Assembly: GCF_009193155.1 (NCBI RefSeq) | Contig: NZ_VUKD01000003.1 | Coordinates: 558,001 to 622,000 of the forward strand | Length of the DNA stretch: 64,000 bases | DNA from: Georgenia subflava | GTDB lineage: Bacteria; Actinomycetota; Actinomycetes; Actinomycetales; Actinomycetaceae | Direction: 5' to 3' | Shown here: piece after piece, positions 36,681 to 45,538 of the stretch | How the letters are laid out: the number at the start of each line of letters is the position of its first letter | Position numbering within the stretch: position 1 is the stretch's first letter | Position numbers and translations under genes: made by a program | The notes under the pieces: generated by a model | The model's input: the letters and a program-made list of their open reading frames with translations, nothing else | Database searches by the model: none | What the model was told of the DNA's origin: nothing

Positions 36681-38699
36681 TCAGTCGCGGCTCAGGGCTC
36701 GACGGCGGTTCTCGAGGGTCATCAGGTCGGTGAAGATCTGCGCGTAGCCCGGGTCGTTGGGGTCCGCACGCTGGAGCCGGCCCTTGACGTCCGCGATCTC
36801 GCGGGTCAGGCCCATCCGGATGAGGGCGACGAGGACGCCCTGCGCGTAGCCCGCCAGCGCCTCGGCGCGGTCCTCGGGCAGCGGCGCGACGGCCAGCTCG
36901 GTGATCACCCCGGCCACCGGCCCGACCGCGTTCTCGCGCACCTGCTCGGCCCACCAGGCCGCGGCGTGCCGGGCGGCGTCCGCACTCGCCGCCTGGGCGG
37001 CGAGCCGCTCGACCTGCTGCCCGTACGCCGTCGTGCCGCCCGCCGCGCGGATGGCGTCGTGCACACCACGGTAGGCCGGCACGGTGAAGGTGTCCGGGGC
37101 GAGCGTGTCGAAACCGGCACCAAGGGCGTGCTGCGGCAGCTGGAGGACGACCTCGAGCACCTGTCGCTCGAGCTTGGCCACCGGGTCCTCCCGGTAGGCG
37201 CCGGGTCGCCCGCTATCGCTGTCGCGGCCGTACGAGGGGCCGGCGCCGCGTCCCTCGGGGCGCCGGGCGGGGTAGCCGTTGCCCTGGGCCCGCTCGCCAC
37301 GGTCCGGCGCGTCCGGGCCGCCGCTGCGCCCGACCGAGCGCTCGGCGGCCTGCACCGCGCGCCGGACCGTGGGCTCGTCCATGCCCAGCCAGCCGGCGAG
37401 CTCACGCGCGTACTCGGCGCGCAGCGCCCGGTCCCGGATCCCGGCGACCACCGGTGCCCCCGAGCGCAGCGCCGCGACCCTGCCCTCCGCCGTCGCGAGG
37501 TCGAGCTGCGCGAGGACGGACCGGATCGCGAACGCGAACAGGGGCTGACGGGAGGACACGAGCTCGCGCACGGCGGCGTCCCCGCGCTGCAGCCGCAGGT
37601 CGCAGGGGTCCAGCCCGTCCGGACCGACCGCCACGAAGGTCTGCGACGCGAAGCGCTGGTCCTCCTCGAAGGCGCGCAGGGCGGCCTTCTGCCCGGCGGC
37701 GTCCCCGTCGAAGGTGAAGATGACCTCGCCGCCGCGGGTCGCGCCCGAGGAGAACATGACGCCGGCCGCCGCGTCGGCGGAGTCGCCCAGGAGGCGGCGC
37801 ACGATGCGGACGTGGTCGGTGCCGAACGCCGTGCCGCAGGTGGCCACCGCGGTGCCCACCCCGGCCAGGTGTGCCGCCATGACGTCCGTGTAGCCCTCGA
37901 CGACGACGACGCGTCGCTCCTTGGCGATCGTCCGCTTGGCCAGGTCGAGCCCGTACAGGACCTGCGACTTCTTGTAGATGGGGGTCTCGGGGGTGTTGAG
38001 GTACTTCGGCCCTGGGTCGTCGTCGAAGAGCTTGCGCGCTCCGAAGCCGACGGTCTCGCCGGTGATGTCGCGGATCGGCCACAGGAGCCGGCCGCGGAAC
38101 CGGTCGTAGATGCCGCGGTTGCCCTGCGAGACGAGCCCGGACAGCGTCAGCTCCGCCTCCGTGAAGCCCCGTCCGCGCAGGTGCCGGACGAGGTGGTCCC
38201 AGCCCTGCGGGGCGTACCCGACGCCGAACGTCGCTGCCGCGGCACGGTCGAAGCCGCGCTCGGCGAGGAACTGCCGGCCGGTGGCGGCGCCCGGGGAGTC
38301 GAGCTGCGCCGCGTAGAACTCCTCGGCGACCCGGTGCGCCTCGATCAGCCGCTGCCGGCGGCCCGGCTCCTCGCGCGGGCGCCCGTTGCCGCCGTCCTCG
38401 TACCGCAGCTGCACCCCGGCCTTCGCCGCGAGGTGCTCGACGGCCTCGGTGAACGGCAGGTGGTCGATCTTCTGCACGAAGGAGATGACGTCGCCGCCCT
38501 CGTCGCAGCCGAAGCAGTGCCACAGGCCGAGCTGCGGGCGGACGTGGAAGGAGGGGGTGCGCTCGTCGTGGAAGGGGCACAGGCCCTTCATCGATCCGAC
38601 GCCGGCGGCCTTGAGGGTGACGTAGGTGCCCACGACCTCCTCGATCCGGGCGCGTTCGCGGACGGTCGCGATGTCCTCGCGTCGGATCAGGCCTGCCAT
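36681..38699 (-). CDS. dnaG: DNA primase
   Basis: Synthesises RNA primers at the replication fork. 672 residues. N-terminal CHC2 zinc finger with Cys41, His44, Cys62, Cys65 (CPFHDERTPS and WHCFGC), then the catalytic core (VGFGARKLFDDD, YTDVMAAHLAG) and TOPRIM acidic residues in FTFDGDAAG. The C-terminus (about 450-672) is a DnaB-binding region with a low-complexity Gly/Arg insert. ATG at 38699 lies 6 nt after TACACT (minus strand 38711-38706), a leaderless arrangement. dgt precedes it on the same strand. Confidence 0.97.
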   Translation of the reverse strand: MAGLIRREDIATVRERARIEEVVGTYVTLKAAGVGSMKGLCPFHDERTPSFHVRPQLGLWHCFGCDEGGDVISFVQKIDHLPFTEAVEHLAAKAGVQLRYEDGGNGRPREEPGRRQRLIEAHRVAEEFYAAQLDSPGAATGRQFLAERGFDRAAAATFGVGYAPQGWDHLVRHLRGRGFTEAELTLSGLVSQGNRGIYDRFRGRLLWPIRDITGETVGFGARKLFDDDPGPKYLNTPETPIYKKSQVLYGLDLAKRTIAKERRVVVVEGYTDVMAAHLAGVGTAVATCGTAFGTDHVRIVRRLLGDSADAAAGVMFSSGATRGGEVIFTFDGDAAGQKAALRAFEEDQRFASQTFVAVGPDGLDPCDLRLQRGDAAVRELVSSRQPLFAFAIRSVLAQLDLATAEGRVAALRSGAPVVAGIRDRALRAEYARELAGWLGMDEPTVRRAVQAAERSVGRSGGPDAPDRGERAQGNGYPARRPEGRGAGPSYGRDSDSGRPGAYREDPVAKLERQVLEVVLQLPQHALGAGFDTLAPDTFTVPAYRGVHDAIRAAGGTTAYGQQVERLAAQAASADAARHAAAWWAEQVRENAVGPVAGVITELAVAPLPEDRAEALAGYAQGVLVALIRMGLTREIADVKGRLQRADPNDPGYAQIFTDLMTLENRRRALSRD

Positions 38700-38775
38700 G
38701 GCGCCAGTGTAGGTCGCCCGGCGGCCGCAACTGCGCGCCGCCGGGGAGGGCGGCGGGAGGCGACGGGCCTGTTGA

Positions 38776-40104
38776 TCAGTACACCTCGGAGAGCATCCCG
38801 CACAGCCGTGCGTGCCACTGCTGGGCCGAGGTGTCCGTGAGCGAGGCGATCTGGTCGACGACCGCGCGGAGCCGACCGGCGTCGTCCCCCGCCTCGTCCC
38901 AGTCCGCCGCGAACGGACCCTCGAGGTGGCGCGGGGAGGCGACCAGCGCGTCGGCCAGGTCGAACAGGATCGTGCGCTGGGAGAGGTAGAGCGGCTCCTG
39001 CTCGCGCGGCGCCATGACGTACAGCGCCGCGACCCCCTTGAGGACGAAGATCTCGGCGACCGTGCGGTTGGGCACCACGAGGTCGGCGGCGTACCGGGTG
39101 AGCCGGCCCGGTCCGTAGGCGTCCCGGGTGGCGTCCTCGGCGGCCCCGCAGAAGCGGCCGATGAGCTGGCTCGTCATGTCCTTCAGCCCGGCGAGGTCGC
39201 GGCGGGAGCCGTCGTGCGAGCGCCGCCAGACCGGGCTCGCCACGATCCCCTCGAGGGCGGCCCCCAGCTCGTCGTCGTCAACCGCGGGGTCGTACCAGCG
39301 GCGCACCTGGTCGACCACGCGCTGCTGCTCGCCGGGCGTGCGCAGCCCCTCGAGGTCGACCCGTCCGCCCACGATGGCGTCCTCGACGTCGTGCACCGAG
39401 TAGGAGACGTCGTCCGCGAGGTCCATCACCTGCGCCTCGAGGCAGCGCCGCCGCTCGGGGGCGTCCTGCCGCAGCCAGGTGAACACGCCGAGGTCGTCGG
39501 GATAGACGCCGAACTTGGCGGTCGTGGACCCGTCGGGCCGGTGCGGGCCCTCCCCCGGCAGCCACGGGTACTTCGTCGCCGCGTCCAGGCTCGCCCGGGT
39601 CAGGTTCAGGCCGACGCCGGTGCCGTCGTCGGTGAAGGTCTTGGGCTCCAGCCGGGAGAGCAGGCGCAGCGTCTGGGCGTTGCCCTCGAAGCCGCCGATG
39701 TCCGCGGCGACCTCGTGCAGGGCGCGCTCGCCGTTGTGGCCGAACGGGGGGTGGCCGAGATCGTGTGACAGGCAGGCGGTGTCGACCACGTCCGGGTCGC
39801 AGCCCAGCGCCTTGCCGAGCTCGCGCCCCACCTGCGCCACCTCGAGCGAGTGCGTGAGGCGGGTCCGCACGAAGTCGTCGCTCGAGGGCCCGAGCACCTG
39901 CGTCTTCGCCCCCAGACGGCGCAGCGCCGAGGAGTGCAGCACTCGGGCGCGGTCCCGCTCGAACGCGGTCCGCCGAGGGCTCTTGGCCGCCTCCGGCCAC
40001 CACCGCTCGCGGTCGCGGTCGGTGTACGGGTCGTGCTCGCCTGCCGCGCGTGCCGCCTCGTACGTCCGCACCTCGCGGTCGAAGAGGTCTGGGTCCGTGG
40101 GCAC
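38776..40104 (-). CDS. dgt: Deoxyguanosinetriphosphate triphosphohydrolase-like protein
   Basis: 442-residue HD-domain dNTPase. HD ligands: [14 protein letters not shown] (His), [14 protein letters not shown] (HD pair) and an Asp in [13 protein letters not shown]. Predicted to hydrolyse dNTP to deoxynucleoside and triphosphate. GTG at 40104 lies 6 nt after TAGGCT (minus strand 40116-40111), a leaderless arrangement. dnaG follows 76 nt after its stop; this pairing is common in actinobacteria. Confidence 0.94.
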   Translation of the reverse strand: MPTDPDLFDREVRTYEAARAAGEHDPYTDRDRERWWPEAAKSPRRTAFERDRARVLHSSALRRLGAKTQVLGPSSDDFVRTRLTHSLEVAQVGRELGKALGCDPDVVDTACLSHDLGHPPFGHNGERALHEVAADIGGFEGNAQTLRLLSRLEPKTFTDDGTGVGLNLTRASLDAATKYPWLPGEGPHRPDGSTTAKFGVYPDDLGVFTWLRQDAPERRRCLEAQVMDLADDVSYSVHDVEDAIVGGRVDLEGLRTPGEQQRVVDQVRRWYDPAVDDDELGAALEGIVASPVWRRSHDGSRRDLAGLKDMTSQLIGRFCGAAEDATRDAYGPGRLTRYAADLVVPNRTVAEIFVLKGVAALYVMAPREQEPLYLSQRTILFDLADALVASPRHLEGPFAADWDEAGDDAGRLRAVVDQIASLTDTSAQQWHARLCGMLSEVY

Positions 40105-40160
40105 GCCGCGAGCCTACGTGATCTCGTGTGCCCGGGTAGGTCTTGGGTCACAATGACGAG

Positions 40161-41393
40161 ATGACCGAGACGACGAGGGCCGAGTCCGCCGAGGAGACCG
40201 CCGAGGCGGCGCGTCCCGCGACCCGGCTCGGGGAGGTCACCACCACCACGCTGGTGCACCGGCGCAGCCGGGGGGCCGTGCCGTGGTGGCGCGACGCCGT
40301 CGTCTACCGGGTCCCCGGGCCGGTGGACGAGGCCGGGCTGCTCGCCCTTGCCAAGGAGGTCTCCCACGTGGCGCGGCTCGGCGCGAACGCCGTCCAGGTC
40401 CGGGTGCCTGACGTCGATCCCCGCACCGAGTCGGGCGGCGCGGCGGTCGACGAGCTCGTCCGACGTGTCGGTCAGCGCAACCTGCGGCTGATCGCCGGCG
40501 TGACTGGGGACGACGCCCCGGACGACGTGGTCGACCGCGCCGCCTGGCACTTGGACCGGGTGACAGCCTGGCTCGACCGCGGCGCCGACGGGGTCGACCT
40601 GCAGGGGGCGGGCGTGCCCGAGGGGCCCGGCCCGCACGAGCATGCCGGCGTCGACATCGGTGCGCTGCACGCCCTGGTGGCCGAGCGCGAGGAGCGGATC
40701 ATCACGGGTGCCGTAAGCTCGGTCGACCCCGAGGACGTCGCCGCGCACCTCCACGAGGACTGGCTGCACATCAGCCGCGACGACCGTCTCGCCCGCGTCG
40801 CGTGGCGGGCGGACGAGCTGCGGGCGACGATCTCCGACGCCTATCTCCAGCGGGACGCCGTCGGCGCTCCCGCCGGGTGGACCCTCTCGCGCGTCACGGG
40901 CCACACCGAGGCCACTGACGCCGGCCCGCAGGCGTGGGACGCCCCGACCCCGGCCGCGCTGCGGCGCCGACTGCACGCGGCGACCCTGCTCATGATCGCG
41001 CTGCCCGGGGTCGTGTACCTCCGGCAGGGCGAGGCGGTGGACATGGTGCCCGGCGGCGTCGATCCCGCCACGACCGTCGAGCACGTCTCGCGCGAGGCTG
41101 CGCAGCAGCGTGGGCGCGCCGGCTCCCTCTTCGAGCGGTACCGCCACGCGCTGCGGCTGCGGCGCGAGCTCGGCCTCGGCACCGGGCACCTCGCCTGGGT
41201 GGACGACCCGCCCGGCACCGACACCCTCGCCTTCATCAGCTCGAAGGTGCTCGTCCTCGTCAACCTCGGTGGCGACGACCTGTACGTCCCGGCCGACCGG
41301 GACCTGCTGCACGCCAGCGAGGACCTCCCGATGCCGCTCGACGAGACCGTCATCGTCCCGCCCGACACCACCGTGTGGATCGCTCTGGAGTGA
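40161..41393 (+). CDS. GH13-like pseudo-glycosidase (catalytic residues lost)
   Basis: 410 residues that follow the outline of a GH13 alpha-glucosidase: VPWWRDAVVYRV at the start, VAAWLDRG/LDRGADGV before strand 4, TLLMIALPGVVYLRQGEA and YRHALRLRRELGLGTGHL near the end. Compared with the intact paralogue at 46659, the nucleophile motif GFRVDVA reads GVDLQGA (Gln148), the acid/base motif LVAEAW reads IITGAV (Gly183), and SNHD reads VTGH. The region with the first conserved Asp/Tyr is deleted. The frame is intact over its full length, so it is a pseudo-enzyme, not a decaying pseudogene. Start ATG 40161; TTG at 40143 is possible. Convergent with malG. Confidence 0.85.
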   Translation: MTETTRAESAEETAEAARPATRLGEVTTTTLVHRRSRGAVPWWRDAVVYRVPGPVDEAGLLALAKEVSHVARLGANAVQVRVPDVDPRTESGGAAVDELVRRVGQRNLRLIAGVTGDDAPDDVVDRAAWHLDRVTAWLDRGADGVDLQGAGVPEGPGPHEHAGVDIGALHALVAEREERIITGAVSSVDPEDVAAHLHEDWLHISRDDRLARVAWRADELRATISDAYLQRDAVGAPAGWTLSRVTGHTEATDAGPQAWDAPTPAALRRRLHAATLLMIALPGVVYLRQGEAVDMVPGGVDPATTVEHVSREAAQQRGRAGSLFERYRHALRLRRELGLGTGHLAWVDDPPGTDTLAFISSKVLVLVNLGGDDLYVPADRDLLHASEDLPMPLDETVIVPPDTTVWIALE

Positions 41394-41403
41394 GCGCCGG
41401 GCG

Positions 41404-42291
41404 TCAGCCCTTGACCGAGCCGGCCGTGAGCCCGCCGACGATGTAGCGCTGGAGGAACAGGAACAGCAGCAGCACCGGGATCGCGGAGATCACGGCACCG
41501 CTGGCGAACAGCCCCCAATTGGCGTCCAGGCGGTCCGAGACGAACCCGTACATGCCGACGGCGAGGGTCCAGTTCTCCTCGGACTGCAGGATCACCCGGG
41601 CGAGGATGAAGTCGTTGAACGAGGCGATGAACGAGAGCAGGCCGACGACGGCGAGGATGGGGGCCACGAGCCTCAGGATGATGGTGAAGAAGATCTGGGC
41701 GTGGGAGGCGCCGTCGATCTTGGCGGCCTCGTCGAGCTCCTTCGGGATCGTGTTGAAGAACCCGTACATGAGGAACGTGTTCACGCCGAGCGCACCACCG
41801 AGGTAGACGCAGATCAGGCCGATCTGGCTGTTCAGGCCCAGCACGGGAACGACGTTGCCGAGGCCGAGCAGCAGCAGGAAGATCGCCACGAACGCCAGCA
41901 GCTGCGGGAACATCTGGATCACCAGCAGGGCCATGAGGCCGAACCGACGCCCGGTGAACCGGAACCGGGAGAACGCGTAGGCGGCCGCGGAACCCATGAG
42001 GACCGTGCCGACGGCGGTGACCACACCGATGAACAGCGTGTTGAGCACCCACGTCCAGAACAGCGTGCCGTTGAGGTCGGCGTAGTTCGCGGAGCTGATC
42101 GTGCCGAAGAGGTCGTTGGAGCCGGTCAGGGTGCCGCTGGGGTTCAGTGCGGCGGAGATGACGTAGACGATCGGGAAGGCCGCGTAGACCACGGCGACCA
42201 CCCCGACCACGTGCTTGATGCCGACTTCCGTGAACCAGCGCTTCCGGCTCACCCGGTTCTGCGTGACGGGCTGTGCTGTCTGGGTGGTCAT
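41404..42291 (-). CDS. malG: Maltose/maltodextrin-type ABC transporter permease (MalG-like)
   Basis: 295 residues with six membrane helices and the permease EAA loop DEAAKIDGASHAQIFFTIIL near residue 195, which contacts the ATPase. Ends RYIVGGLTAGSVKG, typical of MalG. Starts 1 nt after the malF stop. No ATPase gene is in the locus; a shared MsiK-type ATPase elsewhere is the usual actinobacterial solution (inference). Confidence 0.92.
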   Translation of the reverse strand: MTTQTAQPVTQNRVSRKRWFTEVGIKHVVGVVAVVYAAFPIVYVISAALNPSGTLTGSNDLFGTISSANYADLNGTLFWTWVLNTLFIGVVTAVGTVLMGSAAAYAFSRFRFTGRRFGLMALLVIQMFPQLLAFVAIFLLLLGLGNVVPVLGLNSQIGLICVYLGGALGVNTFLMYGFFNTIPKELDEAAKIDGASHAQIFFTIILRLVAPILAVVGLLSFIASFNDFILARVILQSEENWTLAVGMYGFVSDRLDANWGLFASGAVISAIPVLLLFLFLQRYIVGGLTAGSVKG

Positions 42292-42292
42292 G

Positions 42293-43900
42293 TCAGTTGA
42301 TCTCCTCGAGCACGCGGGTCTTGCGGAAGCTCAGCACCGAGATGGTCGCGACGATCACGAAGATGACGATCGACAGCGCGCTCGCGAGCCCGTAGTTCTT
42401 GGCGGCCGTGCCGTCGAGCCCGGAGATCGAGTACACCATCGAGATCAGGATGTCGGTGTGGCCGATCGGCACCGACGCGTCGGTCATCGGCGGTCCACCG
42501 CCGGTGAGCATGTAGACGAGGTTGAAGTTGTTGAAGTTGAAGGCGAACGAGGAGATGAGCAGCGGCGCCGTCGAGACCATCAGGAGCGGCAGCGTGACCG
42601 ACCACCAGGACCGGATCTTGCCCGCGCCGTCGATCGTCGCCGCCTCGAGGACGTCCTTCGGGATCGACTGCAGCGCACCGGTGCAGATGAGGAACATGTA
42701 GGGGAACCCCAGCCAGAGGTTCACGCCCAGGACGGAGAGCTTGGCGAGCCACGGGTCGGTGAGCCACTCGATCTCGGTGCCACCGAGCAGCACCTGGTTG
42801 ACGAACCCGAACCGGCGGTTGAGCAGGCCGGACCACAGCAGCGCGGCGAGGAACGACGGGAAGGCGTACGGCAGGATCAGCAGCGTGCGGTAGATCTTCC
42901 GGCCCCTGACCCGCTCGTCGTTGAAGACCATCGCCAGGAAGAGTCCGAGCAGGAAGGTCGAGACGACCGAGAGGACCGCGAAGGCGAACGTCCACAGCAG
43001 CACCTCGACGAACGGCGTGGCGTAGCGCGAGTCGCCGAAGGCCGTGGCGAAGTTGTCGAGACCGACGGCGACCTTCCAGCCGACCGGCAGGACGGTGCCG
43101 TCGGCCGCCTCGAACTGGCCCTCGTCGTTGGGTGTGTAGACGGTCCCGGTCAGGGTGTCCGTCATCGTGTCGGCGGCCTCGTCGTAATGCAGCGTGGAGA
43201 TGTAGACGTACCCGGAGCGTGCGTCCTGGGTGCGGATCGAGCCGTCCTCGGGGTCGTCGGAGACCGGCACCCGCAGCTCGGTCACGTCGCCCTGGCGCTC
43301 GAGGATCTCCTGGCGGGGCAGGATCTCGTACCCGGGCACCTCGGTGATGGTGCCGTCCGCGACGACGGCGTCCCCGGCCGTCTCCAGCGGGACCTCGGCG
43401 CGGCCGACCCGGACGTCCCCGTCGTCGTTGATGATGCCGAAGGCGAGCTCACCGCCGTCGTCGAGAACGACCAGGGGGTAGGCCGAGGAGCCCTCCACGC
43501 GGCGCTCGTTCTGGATGAGCAGCGCCTCGATCGCGTCGCCCTTGGTGGAGTTGTGCCCGTCGCCGTAGTTGGTGAACGCGACGTAGCCGGTGTAGCCGAT
43601 CACGAAGACCTGGTAGACGAGCAGGAACGCCAGCCCGGGGAGCAGGTACTTCATCGGCAGCGTGCGCCGGCCGAAGTAGACGTAGTTGGCGGCCAGGAGC
43701 AGGACCACCATGACGGCGAGGATGCCGTAGGACTCCTCGCCCCACGCCGCCATGACCACGTAGACGCCCAGGGCGTTCACCAGCGCCATGAGGACGAGCT
43801 TCACGAAGAAGCCGGGGCCGAACCTGGTGGCGTGGGACTCCGACGTCCGTGGCGGACGCGCGGACTTCCGGGACGGGGCCACCGGCGACTTCACGCTCAT
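42293..43900 (-). CDS. malF: Maltose/maltodextrin-type ABC transporter permease (MalF-like)
   Basis: 535 residues. N-terminal helices, then a large extracytoplasmic segment (about residues 95-265, DGHNSTKGDAIEAL to TVYTPNDEGQFEAA) like the P2 loop of MalF, then the conserved permease core with EAA loop LEAATIDGAGKIRSWWSVTL. ATG at 43900 has GGAGG five bases upstream; TTG at 43903 is too close to it. The 182-bp gap to malE contains a 15-bp perfect hairpin. Confidence 0.93.
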   Translation of the reverse strand: MSVKSPVAPSRKSARPPRTSESHATRFGPGFFVKLVLMALVNALGVYVVMAAWGEESYGILAVMVVLLLAANYVYFGRRTLPMKYLLPGLAFLLVYQVFVIGYTGYVAFTNYGDGHNSTKGDAIEALLIQNERRVEGSSAYPLVVLDDGGELAFGIINDDGDVRVGRAEVPLETAGDAVVADGTITEVPGYEILPRQEILERQGDVTELRVPVSDDPEDGSIRTQDARSGYVYISTLHYDEAADTMTDTLTGTVYTPNDEGQFEAADGTVLPVGWKVAVGLDNFATAFGDSRYATPFVEVLLWTFAFAVLSVVSTFLLGLFLAMVFNDERVRGRKIYRTLLILPYAFPSFLAALLWSGLLNRRFGFVNQVLLGGTEIEWLTDPWLAKLSVLGVNLWLGFPYMFLICTGALQSIPKDVLEAATIDGAGKIRSWWSVTLPLLMVSTAPLLISSFAFNFNNFNLVYMLTGGGPPMTDASVPIGHTDILISMVYSISGLDGTAAKNYGLASALSIVIFVIVATISVLSFRKTRVLEEIN

Positions 43901-44021
43901 CAAGACCTCCGGTCGGCAGCGTCTCGACGCTCCGACACTTCCTCGTGCGGCCGACCGGACGGTGCGCGGTCGGGCTGTGGGACGGGGCGGGCCGCCGGCG
44001 GCGTCGCCGTCGTCCCTGTGC

Positions 44022-44056
44022 GGGGCGCGCAGCCGGACCTGCCGGCTGCGCGCCCC
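44022..44056 (-). terminator. Intra-operon hairpin between malE and malF
   Basis: Perfect 15-bp stem GGGGCGCGCAGCCGG / CCGGCTGCGCGCCCC with a 5-nt loop, 26 nt after the malE stop. Probably reduces read-through into malF or protects the malE 3' end, giving more binding protein than permease. Confidence 0.75.
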
Positions 44057-44082
44057 ACGGACCGGTCAGGTCCGGCCTGGGG

Positions 44083-45342
44083 TCAGGCTGCGTCCAGCGC
44101 ACCCTGGATGTCGGCGACCATCTTCTCCCAGCCGGCGACCGGCTCGAGCGAGCCGTTGACGATGCCGGCCTCGGTGACGCCCCAGAAGGCCCACACGGAG
44201 CCCATCTCGGGGATGGAGGGCATCGGGACGGCGTCGGCGCCCACGGTGCGGAACCCGTCGGTGATCGGGTCCGCCGAGGCGGCCTCGGCCGCCGCGGTCA
44301 GGGCTGGCGGGCGGTTGCCGGCCTCGTACAGCGCCATCTGGGCGTCCTCGGTCGCCATGAAGTTGACGAGGAAGTCGTTGGCGAGCAGGGCGTTGTCGCT
44401 CTGCGCGTTGATGTAGAAGCCCGCGACCCCGGCGAACGGCTGGGCCGGCTCGCCGCCGGCGCTCGGGATCGGGTCGATGGCGAGGTCGAGGCCCTCGAAG
44501 GACTCGATCATCCAGGGGCCGCCGATGATGAACGGCGACTCGCCCGCGGCGAACGCCGCCAGCGCGATGTCGTAGGTCACCGCGGTGTCGAGCACCCCGG
44601 TCGAGCCCTGCTCCGCCAGCCACTGCGCGAAGGCGTTGCCCGCCTCGCCGCCCAGCGCGAGCTCCGGGGTGTAGGAGCCGTCCTCGTTCTGGGTGAAGAC
44701 CGGGGCGCCGAAGGAGGTCTGCAGCGGGTACATCGTGTAGGGGTCACCCTCCTCACCCATCTGGATGAGGATCGGGTAGGGGGTGCCGGCGGCCTGCCCG
44801 GCGGCGACGGCGTCGTCCCACGTGGCCGGCGCCTCGGCAGCGAGCGCCGTGTTGCGGATCAGGGCGATGTTCTCCACCGCGTAGGGCAGGCCGTAGACCT
44901 GGCCGTCCTGGGTGAAGGCCTCGACCGCGACGGTCTCGAACTCGGCCTCCTTCTCGCCCAGCTCGATCGGGGCGACGACGCCGTTGGCCGTCAGCTCGCC
45001 GAGCCAGTCGTGGGCGCCGACAGTGATGTCCGGCCCCTCACCGGTGGGGACCTGGGCGTTGAAGTCCGCCCGGATGTCGTCGAAGTTCTTCAGCACCGTC
45101 TCGACGGTGGCGCCGGTCTCCTCCTCGAAGGCGGTCGCCGCCTCCTCGACGGCGGCCTGGCGGGTCTCGTCGACCCAGATCGTGAGGGCGCCGCCGGCGC
45201 CGGCCGCGGAGGTCTCCTCCTCGGCGGCACCGGTCTCGTCGGTGGAACCGGCAGCGGTCTCGCCGTCGGTGCTGCCGCCCGAGCAGGCGGCCAGGGCCAT
45301 CGTCACGCCGACCGCGGCCGCGAGGGTGATGCTCCGTCGCAT
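44083..45342 (-). CDS. malE: Maltose/maltodextrin-type substrate-binding lipoprotein (MalE-like)
   Basis: 419 residues. Lipoprotein signal with lipobox MALAACSGG (lipidated Cys about residue 20), then a low-complexity Thr/Glu/Ala tether and an SBP_bac family fold: ALTIWVDETRQAAVEEAATA, GPDITVGAHDWLGEL, YGLPYAVENIALIRN, SPFIIGGPWMIESF and VNGSLEPVAGWEKM. Ligand is probably maltose or maltodextrin by family and by the neighbouring alpha-glucosidase. ATG at 45342 has AGGAG seven bases upstream. First gene of malE-malF-malG. Confidence 0.93.
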   Translation of the reverse strand: MRRSITLAAAVGVTMALAACSGGSTDGETAAGSTDETGAAEEETSAAGAGGALTIWVDETRQAAVEEAATAFEEETGATVETVLKNFDDIRADFNAQVPTGEGPDITVGAHDWLGELTANGVVAPIELGEKEAEFETVAVEAFTQDGQVYGLPYAVENIALIRNTALAAEAPATWDDAVAAGQAAGTPYPILIQMGEEGDPYTMYPLQTSFGAPVFTQNEDGSYTPELALGGEAGNAFAQWLAEQGSTGVLDTAVTYDIALAAFAAGESPFIIGGPWMIESFEGLDLAIDPIPSAGGEPAQPFAGVAGFYINAQSDNALLANDFLVNFMATEDAQMALYEAGNRPPALTAAAEAASADPITDGFRTVGADAVPMPSIPEMGSVWAFWGVTEAGIVNGSLEPVAGWEKMVADIQGALDAA

Positions 45343-45426
45343 CTTGCATCTCCTGTAAGTAAGAGGGCTGGTGTCTTGGTCATGCCGGTGGTGCGGCGTC
45401 ACCGCCGACTGTCCGGATGCGACGAC

Positions 45427-45474
45427 AGTAAACCGGGCGCTGGCGCGATTGCAACTACTTGCAGTAACTTTCAG
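45427..45474 (-). promoter_or_regulatory. malE promoter and probable LacI/MalR operator
   Basis: On the minus strand, -35 TTGCAA (45454-45449) and -10 TTTACT (45432-45427) are 16 bp apart. Beside and partly inside the -35 are two direct repeats, CTTGCAG (45458-45464) and CTTTCAG (45468-45474), which resemble the CTTGCAG-type repeats described upstream of Streptomyces malE. The LacI gene starts 64 nt further on. Confidence 0.6.
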
Positions 45475-45538
45475 GCAACACTCTTCACCGAGCACGTGCG
45501 CACAGCCGCGCACCCGTACAAGAAGGTCGGTAACTGCC

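Noticed and set aside
40161-41393. GH13-like gene as a decayed pseudogene
   Set aside because: No stop or frameshift over 410 codons and a normal C-terminal domain; it is better described as a pseudo-enzyme.
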